A stretch of 64,000 nt of DNA from Marinobacter sp. Arc7-DN-1 (GTDB taxonomy: Bacteria; Pseudomonadota; Gammaproteobacteria; Pseudomonadales; Oleiphilaceae), in NCBI RefSeq assembly GCF_003441595.1, contig NZ_CP031848.1:2728001-2792000 (forward strand), written 5' to 3'. Shown here in pieces: positions 51,757 through 59,544 of the stretch; position 1 is the first letter of the stretch; every line of letters begins with the position of its first letter. The notes below the pieces were generated by a model that did no database searches, was not told where the DNA came from, and saw nothing but the letters and a program-made list of their open reading frames with translations. A program made the position numbers and the translations under genes.

Positions 51757-53142
51757 CTACTCTCCCGGAACTTCTGCCTCCGTACCAATGTGGTAGGCTG
51801 CGAAACCAGCCATTACCACCTGGTCGACCGCCATACCGATAACCCGCCCATCACTGGAGGAACGGATGGGATGCTGGGCATTGGTGATGGGGTCGGAGAC
51901 GTAACCGAGAATCTCTCCCTGCGATACCCGGGCCCCAAGCTCGATCTCGCTGAACAGAATGCCGCCGTGATCAGCGCGGATCCAGTCGGAATCGTAGTAG
52001 ACCGGCTCCGGATCCCCCCACACGAACATCCGCGAAATCATGCCCTGGCGTTCCATCAGGCTGGTCAGGCTGTTAACCCCGGCGCTGATCTGGTGTTGCT
52101 GAATCCGGTGGGATTCCCCGGCTTCCATGGTCACGGTGCGTATGCCGGCAGCAACCGCGGCGGTGCGAAGCATGCCGGGGGAGCCGGTGCTGTGAACCAC
52201 CGCCATTCGGTCAAAGCCCCGGGTGAATTCGGCCACTTCCGGGTTGTTCATGTCGGCCCTGAGCTGGGGCAGGTTGGTGCGTTTCAGTGAGCCAGTGTGA
52301 ATGTCCACCAGCATGTCGCAACGGCGGATGACGTTTTCGAACAGCGAATAGGCAATCCGGTCGGCCAGGCTGCCCTCCGGGCTGCCGGGGAAATGCCGGT
52401 TGAGATCCCGCCGGTCGGGCAGATAGCGGCTGCCTTGTTGGAACCCCGGCAGGTTGACGATGGGAATGCCTACGACCCGGCCAGAGAGTTTTTCCGGGTT
52501 CAGGTCATACACGGTCTGGCGAATAATCTCGATGCCGTTGAGTTCATCACCGTGAACGGCACCGGTGAGGCACAGGGTCGGACCTGCATTGACGCCATTA
52601 ACCACCAGCACCGGTGTCGGCTGGGATAAACCGGCAATCTGGATGCCCGGCGCCCAGGCCAGACGGGTCGAGGTTCCCGGCATGACATCATTACCAAGGA
52701 GGGTGAAAGCTTCTCCTGGCCGAAGCTCGGGTCCGGGCTCCGATTCTGTCCCGGCGCCAGCGTCCGGCAATTCAGATCCGGTGGTATCCGCAGTGTTCTC
52801 GGCCGGGGCTGTCGCCTGTGCCTCAGGCGCTGGCGCAACCTCCTTGAGGTCAATATTCGGAGCCACTTTGCGGGCAGGCGCCGAGGGCGTATCGATACCA
52901 GCCCCGGTCCGGGACGGATGTGGCTTCAGGGCTTTGTTTTCCCGTTCCGCGGTTGTCCGTGGCACCGATTGTTCAACGTCCTCCACGCTCTCGTCTTCGG
53001 CGAGTTCCGCGACCAGGACTTCGGATGCCTTGCGGGATTTGGCGGGATCGGGATTGGCGAACAGGGGCGCCGGCAGCGAGATTGCAAGCAGGCCGGTCAG
53101 CAATATCAGGTGGCTCGGTTTTTGAAGCCGCTCAAACAGCAT
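51757..53142 (-). CDS. Exported succinylglutamate desuccinylase/aspartoacylase-family protein
   Basis: The 461-residue protein has a signal peptide and a low-complexity Ala/Pro/Glu region (about 30-145), then an AstE/AspA-type zinc metallohydrolase domain. Zinc ligands are in VHGDELNGIE and DIHTG, and the catalytic Glu is in TVTMEAGE. A C-terminal barrel-like segment (GGILFSEIELGARVSQGEILGYVSDPI) follows. The export signal is unusual, since the classic enzymes are cytoplasmic. Exported members may deacylate cell-wall or external compounds. It precedes the EamA gene by 46 bp. Confidence 0.82.
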   Translation of the reverse strand: MLFERLQKPSHLILLTGLLAISLPAPLFANPDPAKSRKASEVLVAELAEDESVEDVEQSVPRTTAERENKALKPHPSRTGAGIDTPSAPARKVAPNIDLKEVAPAPEAQATAPAENTADTTGSELPDAGAGTESEPGPELRPGEAFTLLGNDVMPGTSTRLAWAPGIQIAGLSQPTPVLVVNGVNAGPTLCLTGAVHGDELNGIEIIRQTVYDLNPEKLSGRVVGIPIVNLPGFQQGSRYLPDRRDLNRHFPGSPEGSLADRIAYSLFENVIRRCDMLVDIHTGSLKRTNLPQLRADMNNPEVAEFTRGFDRMAVVHSTGSPGMLRTAAVAAGIRTVTMEAGESHRIQQHQISAGVNSLTSLMERQGMISRMFVWGDPEPVYYDSDWIRADHGGILFSEIELGARVSQGEILGYVSDPITNAQHPIRSSSDGRVIGMAVDQVVMAGFAAYHIGTEAEVPGE

Positions 53143-53379
53143 AATTCCTCACGGATCGTCCGTATGCGCCCAAGGATAGAGGGTCTCTGGCGGTCATGGA
53201 TACGGCTGTAACAAAGGTTTAATGCCCCTTCCATGAAGTCTGGGCAAACCCGGCGCGGCAGTACCTGTCCAGCCAGTGTCAAATGCATTGGTTTGCATGA
53301 AGGTGATCGTTATACGCCGACAGGGCCTGTAACAATAGGGGTTGATCGCGACATCCGGTGTGCTTCTGTTACTGCCCTG

Positions 53380-55017
53380 TTAGTTCGCGTGTACAACCTG
53401 CCACAGGTCGCCCTTGCGGAACGCCCTGTGCTCGGCCTCCAGCTTCAGCAGGTGCGCCAGTGCTGACCGTTCGGCCACCCCGTGAATCGCCGCCGGCACA
53501 TCATCGTATGCCTTTGCTGTCAGCGTTTTGAGATTCACCGGGGTCAGCGCTTCCAGGGCACGAGCGACCTTGTGCTCCCGTGACAGTCGGTGGGTAATCA
53601 GGAAATCAATGACCGCTTCCGGTTGTCCCATTAAGAATCCATGGGCCGGGGCAATGTAGCGGATGGACTCGGCCAACAGGTCGTACAGGGACTCAATGTA
53701 GGCCTTCATGTCCCCGTCCGGCGGATTAATCACTACCGTGGACCCCTGCATGATGTGGTCGCCGGAGAAAAGCAGCTCCTGATCCGTCAGCAGATAACAC
53801 AAATGATTCGAGGCATGGCCCGGGGTGTGCAGTACTTTCAGAATCCCGGCTTCGGTAACAATCAGGTCACCGTGCTCCGGTTCGTCATCCGCACGGAACG
53901 TCTGGTCCTGACTCGCGCCTTCGGGCGCCGGCCAGCCGTAAACACGGCAACCGGTTCGCTCCTTGAGAGCCGCAACGGCCGGCGAGTGATCCTTATGGGT
54001 GTGGGTAACCAACACCTGATCAATCACCCCACCGGTCACCTCCAGAATCCGCTCAATATGGTTGTCGCTCGCGGGGCCGGGGTCAATCACGGTAAACCGC
54101 TTATGACCCAGTACATAGGTGTTGGTGCCCGGCCCGGTCATCATCCCGGGGTTGGGTGCCGTCAGCCGGATCACCCCCGCCGCCACTTCAACCGGCTCAC
54201 CGGGAATAATCTCTGCCCGGGTTGAGCCCTCCCCTTCCGGATCCAGCTTGGCCGCCTCATCATAGGCCGGCGCCCCCGGCTCCAGCGTCACCGGCTTGCC
54301 TTTCTTCAGCCCCGGCCAGGGTTTGCTTGGATGAGGTTCAGGCGGATTGGCGTGGGCATAACGCATTAGCGCATCCGTGGTTTCGAAATCACTGAGCACC
54401 CGCAGCGTCCGGATCGTCGGCAACCCCAATAACCGCCGGCCACCGCGGTGATCCTCCAGTGCTTTCTCCGGCCGGATCCAGACATGATCAATGGTCTCCA
54501 CCCCATCATGACTGGCCAGTTGGCCTTCAGGCGCGGTGGTCACAAAGAACCGTGTATCAAACCGCCGGGGCGGTCCCGGCGGCGTAACCCAGTGGCCCAG
54601 GTAGGCCAGCCGGTCCAGCGGAATCGACAGCCCATGGTTATTGCACAGACTGGCCAACGACAAATCGCCCCTGAACAAAGCTTCCCGGTCGCCATGGGCC
54701 GGATGGTCCCCGGAAACCGGATGCCCCTGCGCATCCACCGCAACCAGAATCCCGGCTTCCTCAAAACACTCCCGAACCGCCGCCAGCATGTAATCCGCGC
54801 CACCCTCGTCGACACTCATGGTCTGACTGACCTCGGCATCTCCGGGCCCAAGGGCGTGTTCCCGCCCGCTGGGCTCGTGTTCTTCGACCCTTCCTCCGGG
54901 GAACACAAAATAGCCGGGCATGAACACCGCATCCCAGGTACGTTGCAGCAGCAGGACTTCAAGGCCTTCGGCAGTGTCGCGAATTAAAACCAATGTGGCG
55001 GCAGGGCGGATATCCAT
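53380..55017 (-). CDS. NUDIX hydrolase fused to metallo-beta-lactamase domain
   Basis: A 545-residue fusion. Residues about 1-220 form a NUDIX domain (FPGGRVEEHE, then AAVRECFEEAGILV; the Gly-rich and REcFEEAG parts are separated by an insert of about 30 residues). Residues about 270-545 form an MBL-fold hydrolase of the LACTB2 type, with THTHKDHSP, TPGHASNH, FSGDHIMQG and PAHG. NUDIX enzymes cleave nucleoside diphosphates linked to other groups; LACTB2-like domains act on RNA or thioesters. A combined role is not established. It is divergent from a thioesterase gene, with copy B of the palindrome family between. Confidence 0.9.
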   Translation of the reverse strand: MDIRPAATLVLIRDTAEGLEVLLLQRTWDAVFMPGYFVFPGGRVEEHEPSGREHALGPGDAEVSQTMSVDEGGADYMLAAVRECFEEAGILVAVDAQGHPVSGDHPAHGDREALFRGDLSLASLCNNHGLSIPLDRLAYLGHWVTPPGPPRRFDTRFFVTTAPEGQLASHDGVETIDHVWIRPEKALEDHRGGRRLLGLPTIRTLRVLSDFETTDALMRYAHANPPEPHPSKPWPGLKKGKPVTLEPGAPAYDEAAKLDPEGEGSTRAEIIPGEPVEVAAGVIRLTAPNPGMMTGPGTNTYVLGHKRFTVIDPGPASDNHIERILEVTGGVIDQVLVTHTHKDHSPAVAALKERTGCRVYGWPAPEGASQDQTFRADDEPEHGDLIVTEAGILKVLHTPGHASNHLCYLLTDQELLFSGDHIMQGSTVVINPPDGDMKAYIESLYDLLAESIRYIAPAHGFLMGQPEAVIDFLITHRLSREHKVARALEALTPVNLKTLTAKAYDDVPAAIHGVAERSALAHLLKLEAEHRAFRKGDLWQVVHAN

Positions 55018-55066
55018 AAAACTCCAAATGCGATCTTTATTATTCGGTGCGCGAAGAGAGTACGAA

Positions 55067-55178
55067 CGACATCAGGAAAGAGCCTTCCAAAACTGTGTGG
55101 AGCCAGGGATGGCGGAACTCAAGCGTCACAGGGACGTGCCGCAAGGAGCGTGTTTTGGAAGGCTCTTTCCTGATGTCG
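55067..55178 (+). repeat. Variable-arm palindrome family, copy B
   Basis: Perfect 27-bp inverted arms (55067-55093 and 55152-55178; outer end CGACATCAGGAAAGA, inner end TTCCAAAAC) flank a 58-bp core, which contains GCCAGGGATGGC and CACAGGGACGTG. It is 49 bp upstream of the NUDIX-MBL start codon. Confidence 0.92.
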
Positions 55179-55310
55179 CTGCACCAAAGCTTACAGCGCA
55201 AAGGTCCAATAGCAAGATAACCGATTTAAAGCAGAACGTCTTGAGATGAACACTAAAGTCGAACAGCGTATGATTCGCCCCCAGAGACCCAGCGAGAACA
55301 GGAACCCAAT

Positions 55311-55736
55311 GTGGCCCGAATCAAACTCTCCTTCCCGGACGACGCCTTCCGCTTCGAAACCAGAATGCCCGTCAGAATCACCGACATCAACGGCGCCAAC
55401 CACCTGGGCAACGACGCCCTGATCTCCATGCTCTCCGAAGCCAGGGCCCAGTTCCTCGTCAGTTACGGCCTCCAGGAAGCGGGCAAGGATGGCACTGGCA
55501 TCATCGTCACCGACCTGGCCACCATGTACCAGTCCGAGTCCTTCTTCCCGGAAATGCTGCGCTTCGAAGTCGGCCTGATGGACTTCAACAGGTACGGTGG
55601 GGATTTCGTGTTCCGGGTCACCAAGGCCGAGAGCGGCCAGCCCGTTGCGCTCGCCAAGTACGGATTCGTGTTCTTCAACTACCAGCGCAAGGAAGTGGTG
55701 CCTGTGCCGGAAAGCTTCCGCTCACGCTTTGCCTGA
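55311..55736 (+). CDS. Thioesterase-superfamily (hotdog) protein
   Basis: A 141-residue 4HBT-type hotdog protein with RMPVRITDINGANHLGNDALISMLSEARAQFL, the region where the catalytic Asp or Asn and the HxxN element sit in acyl-CoA thioesterases, and IIVTDLATMYQSESFFPEMLRFEVGL. It probably hydrolyses an acyl-CoA thioester. Translation starts at GTG 55311 with AGGA upstream; the ATG two bases earlier is in another frame. Confidence 0.8.
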   Translation: MARIKLSFPDDAFRFETRMPVRITDINGANHLGNDALISMLSEARAQFLVSYGLQEAGKDGTGIIVTDLATMYQSESFFPEMLRFEVGLMDFNRYGGDFVFRVTKAESGQPVALAKYGFVFFNYQRKEVVPVPESFRSRFA

Positions 55737-55757
55737 CCCAGCACTGGACATGAAGGC

Positions 55758-55787
55758 GGGGTCAGATGAACCCTTTCATCTGACCCC
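55758..55787. repeat. GGGGTCAGATGAA hairpin repeat overlapping the MATE stop
   Basis: GGGGTCAGATGAA (55758-55770) and TTCATCTGACCCC (55775-55787) are perfect 13-bp inverted repeats with a 4-nt loop. This hairpin type is widespread in gammaproteobacterial intergenic DNA. Its right arm encodes the last residues (GVR) and stop of the MATE gene. It may also serve as a terminator for both convergent genes. Confidence 0.8.
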
Positions 55788-57116
55788 ATTCTGTCTCGTG
55801 CTGTTCCGGAGCCGTTTCATGCCGGCCCGATAGAAGCCGTAAGCCATAACGCCAGCGAGGAGATTGCCCACCAGTGCGCCACTCATGAGGCCAAAGATGC
55901 CACTGATCTGGCTGCCCAACCAGAGTAGCGGCAAGTAGCAAAGAAACAGCCGCAAAGTGGATACCAGCAGCGCCCGCATCGCCAGTCCCAGGGCGTTGCA
56001 CACCGACACCATCAGCATACACACGCCCAGGCCGCTGTAACTGAGCGGCACCCGCACCAGATAGGCGGCCAGCACCTCCCGGACGTCGCTGTCGCTTGAG
56101 AACAATTCAGACACCAGCCCTGAAGCCAGCACCCAGGTCAGGCCAATGGCAAGCTGCCAGACCACCACGAACCGGACCGCGATGCGCACCAGTTTTCGGA
56201 TCTGTTCAATATCTCCGGCACCCAGCAACCGGCCAATCATCGGCGGCATCGACATGGTCAGTGCCAGCACCACGACAATGGAGAAAAACTCCAGGCGGGT
56301 GCCGAGGCCCCAGGCGGCTACGGCTGCGGAGCCGAAGCCGGCGACAAGGGCTGTTGCCAGCATCGCCGAGACGGCGGGCATCAGCTGACTGACCATGGCC
56401 GGTGCCATGATGCCGTTGAGCTGCTTGAGGGCCTGCCAAAGGGCAAGCTGGCGCAGATCAAACCGGACCCAGTGACGCTTCAGAAGTTTCGGGTAGATCA
56501 CCAGGCAGCCGATACCGAACGAGGTGACGGTGGCCCAGGCGGCGCCGGGTAAACCCCAGCCAAAGGTAAAAATATAGAGCGGATCCAGGGCGATGTTGGT
56601 CAGACTGGTGGCCACCATCATGTACCCCGGCAGTCTGGTGTCGCCGTGGGAGCGGCACACACTGTAGCCGAAGTAGAGAACCGCGCCGGTCCAGGCGGCG
56701 ATCAGCCAGGGAATCCAGTAGCGTCTGATCAGCGGCAGCAATGTCTCTTCCGCGCCGAGTGCGGTCATGATGTGGCCCTGGAGAAGCCACAGGGTCACAC
56801 AGATCAGGAAAACCAGGGTTCCACCTACGGTAATGATCAGGCCGCCCAGACGATAGGCGCGGAGTTCGTCACCGGCACCCAGTGTGCGGGAAACGATGGC
56901 GGTAGTGGCAATGCCCAGGCCCACCTGAAGACCGATGATCAGCTGCTGCATTGGCAGGGTGAAGCCGAGTGCCGCCAGCGGATCCCGGCCAAGCTGACCC
57001 ACGAAGGCACTGTCGGCCAGTTGGAAGGTCATCAGGGAGAGTACCCCGAACAGCATGGGCCAGGTCATGCTGTAGAGCTGGCGGGCCAGGCTTGGGGTTT
57101 GGGCGGTTGTTTGCAC
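55776..57116 (-). CDS. MATE-family multidrug/sodium antiporter
   Basis: A 446-residue protein with twelve helices and the MATE pattern. The N half has WPMLFGVLSLMTFQLADSAFVGQLG and LGIATTAIVSRTLGAGD; the C half has MAPAMVSQLMPAVSAMLATALVAGFG and MSMPPMIGRLLGAGD. It exports cationic drugs or metabolites in exchange for Na+ or H+. Its stop codon lies inside the hairpin repeat at 55758-55787. Copy C of the palindrome family is 71 bp upstream of the start. Confidence 0.9.
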   Translation of the reverse strand: MQTTAQTPSLARQLYSMTWPMLFGVLSLMTFQLADSAFVGQLGRDPLAALGFTLPMQQLIIGLQVGLGIATTAIVSRTLGAGDELRAYRLGGLIITVGGTLVFLICVTLWLLQGHIMTALGAEETLLPLIRRYWIPWLIAAWTGAVLYFGYSVCRSHGDTRLPGYMMVATSLTNIALDPLYIFTFGWGLPGAAWATVTSFGIGCLVIYPKLLKRHWVRFDLRQLALWQALKQLNGIMAPAMVSQLMPAVSAMLATALVAGFGSAAVAAWGLGTRLEFFSIVVVLALTMSMPPMIGRLLGAGDIEQIRKLVRIAVRFVVVWQLAIGLTWVLASGLVSELFSSDSDVREVLAAYLVRVPLSYSGLGVCMLMVSVCNALGLAMRALLVSTLRLFLCYLPLLWLGSQISGIFGLMSGALVGNLLAGVMAYGFYRAGMKRLRNSTRQNGVR

Positions 57117-57187
57117 GGAGTGATTGGGGCCTTCGATTGGGGTTCCGGCTTTGGGCGGGGATTCTAACAGGTTCTGGTTTGGGTGTT

Positions 57188-57300
57188 AGCAAAGCTGCTG
57201 GCACGGCTTTCCAGGACACGCCGTGAACCCATCCATGGGGGCTTGGCATTGCCATCCCTGGCAATGCACAGTCCTGGAAAGCCGCGCCAGCAGCTTTGCT
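57188..57300 (-). repeat. Variable-arm palindrome family, copy C (second core type)
   Basis: The 30-bp arms (57188-57217 and 57271-57300; outer end AGCAAAGCTGCTGG, inner end TTTCCAGGAC) match with one G/A difference. The 53-bp core is shorter than in B, D and E and has different hairpins: on the minus strand CATTGCCAGGGATGGCAATG and CCCATGGATGGG. It sits between the tpx stop and the MATE start. Confidence 0.85.
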
Positions 57301-57345
57301 CGAGCTCAGGCGTTACGGCCAGCGCCTGATTACTGATCCAGTGTT

Positions 57346-57843
57346 TTAAAGCGCGTTCAGTGCTGCGTCGTAATCCGGCTCGTTCTTGATCTCGTCGACC
57401 AGCTGGCTGTGCAGAACCTTGTTGTTCTCATCCAGTACCACTACTGCCCGGGCGCAAAGGCCGGCGAGGGGGCCGTCCTGGATGGCGACGCCGTAGTCCT
57501 GCTGGAAGCTGTAGTTCCGGAAGGTGGAGAGGGTTTCGACATTTTTCAGGCCTTCGGCACCGCAGAATCGGGCGGCGGCAAAGGGCAGGTCGGCGGAGAT
57601 AACGAGTACCACGGTGTTGTCGAGGTTGCCGGCTTTTTCGTTGAATTTCCGGGTGGAGGCGGCGCAGACGCCGGTGTCGATGCTGGGGATGATGTTCAGG
57701 ATTTTGCGTTTGCCGGCCCAGTTATCGAGTTTGACTTCTTCCAGGCCGCTGTTGGTCAGGGTGAAGGGTGGTGCGTTGTCGCCTGTTTCGAGGAATTTGC
57801 CGCTCAGTTCAATAGGGTTGCCGTCGAGGGTAACGTTGTTCAT
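57346..57843 (-). CDS. tpx: Thiol peroxidase Tpx (atypical 2-Cys peroxiredoxin)
   Basis: A 165-residue Tpx with peroxidatic C60 ([17 protein letters not shown]) and resolving C94 ([11 protein letters not shown]), which form an intramolecular disulfide reduced by thioredoxin. It removes lipid and alkyl hydroperoxides. The start follows AAGGAGCAAACCCC. It adds to the ahpC, ahpF and Prx5-type genes found 43-46 kb away. Copy D of the palindrome family is 87 bp upstream of the start. Confidence 0.94.
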   Translation of the reverse strand: MNNVTLDGNPIELSGKFLETGDNAPPFTLTNSGLEEVKLDNWAGKRKILNIIPSIDTGVCAASTRKFNEKAGNLDNTVVLVISADLPFAAARFCGAEGLKNVETLSTFRNYSFQQDYGVAIQDGPLAGLCARAVVVLDENNKVLHSQLVDEIKNEPDYDAALNAL

Positions 57844-57930
57844 GGGGTTTGCTCCTTGTCGTCTGGTTTAGAGTCTTACGTACTCTGTGTAGACCACTTT
57901 GGATGATTTTGCATGTGAGCTTTGGTGGCT

Positions 57931-58044
57931 GGACTGGTGCGGGGCGGTTATCCAAAACACGCTCCTTGCGGCACATCCCTGTGGCGCTTGGGCTCCGCCA
58001 TCCATGGCTCCGCACAGTTTTGGATAACCGCCCCGCACCAGTCC
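57931..58044 (-). repeat. Variable-arm palindrome family, copy D
   Basis: Perfect 28-bp inverted arms (57931-57958 and 58017-58044; outer end GGACTGGTGCGGGGC, inner end ATCCAAAAC) flank a 58-bp core. On the minus strand the core differs from that of copy E at only one position and carries the hairpins GCCATGGATGGC and CACAGGGATGTG. It lies between the Bcr stop and the tpx start. Confidence 0.93.
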
Positions 58045-58083
58045 CCGAGCCTCGGAGTGGCCTACCTTAGTGCTCAACTGATC

Positions 58084-59304
58084 TTAACCGCTGGTCGCAC
58101 TTTGTGCTTCGAAACCCCTTGCAGGATAACGCTGAACCAGCAGCAGATAACAGCCCATGGCAATGGCGGCGCAGGCGGCGATGATGGTGGCCATGATCAG
58201 GGAGGTGCCGTCGTGCAGGTGGCCGACGAGCATGCCGGCGAAGGCGGCGATGGCCATCTGGGTGAAGCCGAACAGGGCGGAGGCGGAGCCGGCCATGGTC
58301 GGGAAGTTGGCCAGGGCACCGGCCATGGTTTGGGGCAGGACCATGCCGGTGCCGATCATGAACAGGGCCTGGGGCAGGATGACGGCCCAGACGCTGAAGA
58401 CTTCGCTCAGGGCCAGCACGGCCATCAGGCTGCCTCCACCTACTGCGATTACCAGGCCACGAACCAGGATCTGGTCAGGCAGCAGGCGGCGGCCGAGCCG
58501 GACGGCGGTCAGGTTGCCGACAATGTAGCCGGCGACCATGCCGGCGAAGTAGAGGCCGAACTGTTCCGTAGGCACGCCCAGAAAGTCGATGAGCACGAAC
58601 GATGAGCCGGACAGGAAAGCGAACAGGCCAGAGAAGATCAGGGCGTTGGTCAGGGTGTAGCCAAGGAAGCTGATGTCCCGTGCGATGGTGCGGTAGTTCC
58701 GGAGCAGGCTGCAGAGTTTCAGGGATTGGCGATGCTCCGGGCGCATGGGCTCGGGAAGGCCGATGGCAACCACCACAGCCATCACCAAGGCATAGCCGCC
58801 CAGTACCAGGAATACCGATGACCAGCCCAGGCTGGCAGTCATAAGCCCGCCAATGGTTGGTGCGATCGCCGGCGCCAGGGCCATGATGCTGGCCAGGATG
58901 GCGAGGATCCTGGCGGCTTCACGGGGCGTGTAAATGTCCCGGATCGCCGCACGGCCCAGTACCGGGCCTGCGGAGCCACCCAGGGCTTGCAGGAAGCGGA
59001 ACAGGATCAGGGTTTCGATATTGGTGGCCAGCGCGCAGCCAATACTGGCGATGGCAAAAAGCACAAATCCGCCAATCATGATCGGTTTGCGACCAAAACG
59101 GTCCGCCAGGGGGCCGCAGACTAGCTGGGCAATGGCAAAGCCCACCATGTACAGACTGAGAGTCAGCTGTACCTGATCGGTGCCGGTACCGAAGTCTCTG
59201 CCAATCTGTGGCAGTGCCGGCAGATACATATCCGTCGCCAGCGGCCCGAGAGCCACAGCCGCAGCAAGAAGTACAGTTGTCCAGACACTGGTCAAAGTAA
59301 GCAT
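58084..59304 (-). CDS. Bcr/CflA-family MFS drug efflux transporter
   Basis: A 406-residue MFS protein with twelve helices and the Bcr/CflA hallmarks: ALGPLATDMYLPALPQIGRDF at the start of helix 1, YMVGFAIAQLVCGPLADRFGRKP (motif A) and RFLQALGGSAGPVLGRAAIRDIYTPREAARILA. It exports drugs such as bicyclomycin or chloramphenicol, or sulfonamide-type and dipeptide metabolites, using the proton gradient. Copy E of the palindrome family is 38 bp upstream of the start. Confidence 0.92.
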   Translation of the reverse strand: MLTLTSVWTTVLLAAAVALGPLATDMYLPALPQIGRDFGTGTDQVQLTLSLYMVGFAIAQLVCGPLADRFGRKPIMIGGFVLFAIASIGCALATNIETLILFRFLQALGGSAGPVLGRAAIRDIYTPREAARILAILASIMALAPAIAPTIGGLMTASLGWSSVFLVLGGYALVMAVVVAIGLPEPMRPEHRQSLKLCSLLRNYRTIARDISFLGYTLTNALIFSGLFAFLSGSSFVLIDFLGVPTEQFGLYFAGMVAGYIVGNLTAVRLGRRLLPDQILVRGLVIAVGGGSLMAVLALSEVFSVWAVILPQALFMIGTGMVLPQTMAGALANFPTMAGSASALFGFTQMAIAAFAGMLVGHLHDGTSLIMATIIAACAAIAMGCYLLLVQRYPARGFEAQSATSG

Positions 59305-59342
59305 TCGCTTCCTGAGTGCGTTATCGAGGAGTTACGACAGGT

Positions 59343-59454
59343 CAGGTTGGGGAGGTGGCTTTCCGAAACTGTGCGGAGCCATGGATGGCGGAGCCCAAGC
59401 GTCACAGGGATGTGCCGCAAGGAGCGTGTTTCGGAAAGCCACCTCCCCAACCTG
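59343..59454 (+). repeat. Variable-arm palindrome family, copy E
   Basis: Perfect 27-bp inverted arms (59343-59369 and 59428-59454; outer end CAGGTTGGGGAGGT, inner end TTCCGAAAC) flank a 58-bp core with the hairpins GCCATGGATGGC and CACAGGGATGTG. It is between the LysR stop and the Bcr start. Confidence 0.93.
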
Positions 59455-59544
59455 GCCGACCACCGAGTGTTGGCAGTCTAGGCGAGGGGCGACCAAAAGA
59501 TAACGGCCTGCACGCTCATACAACCTATGAGTAAAAGTAATTGA

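Noticed and set aside
57922..58605. Plus-strand ORF over the palindrome and Bcr gene
   Set aside because: It starts in the repeat core and continues antisense to the Bcr/CflA gene. It has no protein-like features beyond the repeat.
55067..59454. Palindrome copies as plain intrinsic terminators
   Set aside because: The stems have no T run on either side, most are upstream of start codons rather than after stops, and the 58-bp conserved core is far longer than a terminator loop.
55067..59454. Palindrome copies as a CRISPR array or integron attC sites
   Set aside because: Copies are single and scattered between different genes. CRISPR needs regular repeats with spacers. attC sites conserve their ends and vary the centre, the opposite of what is seen.
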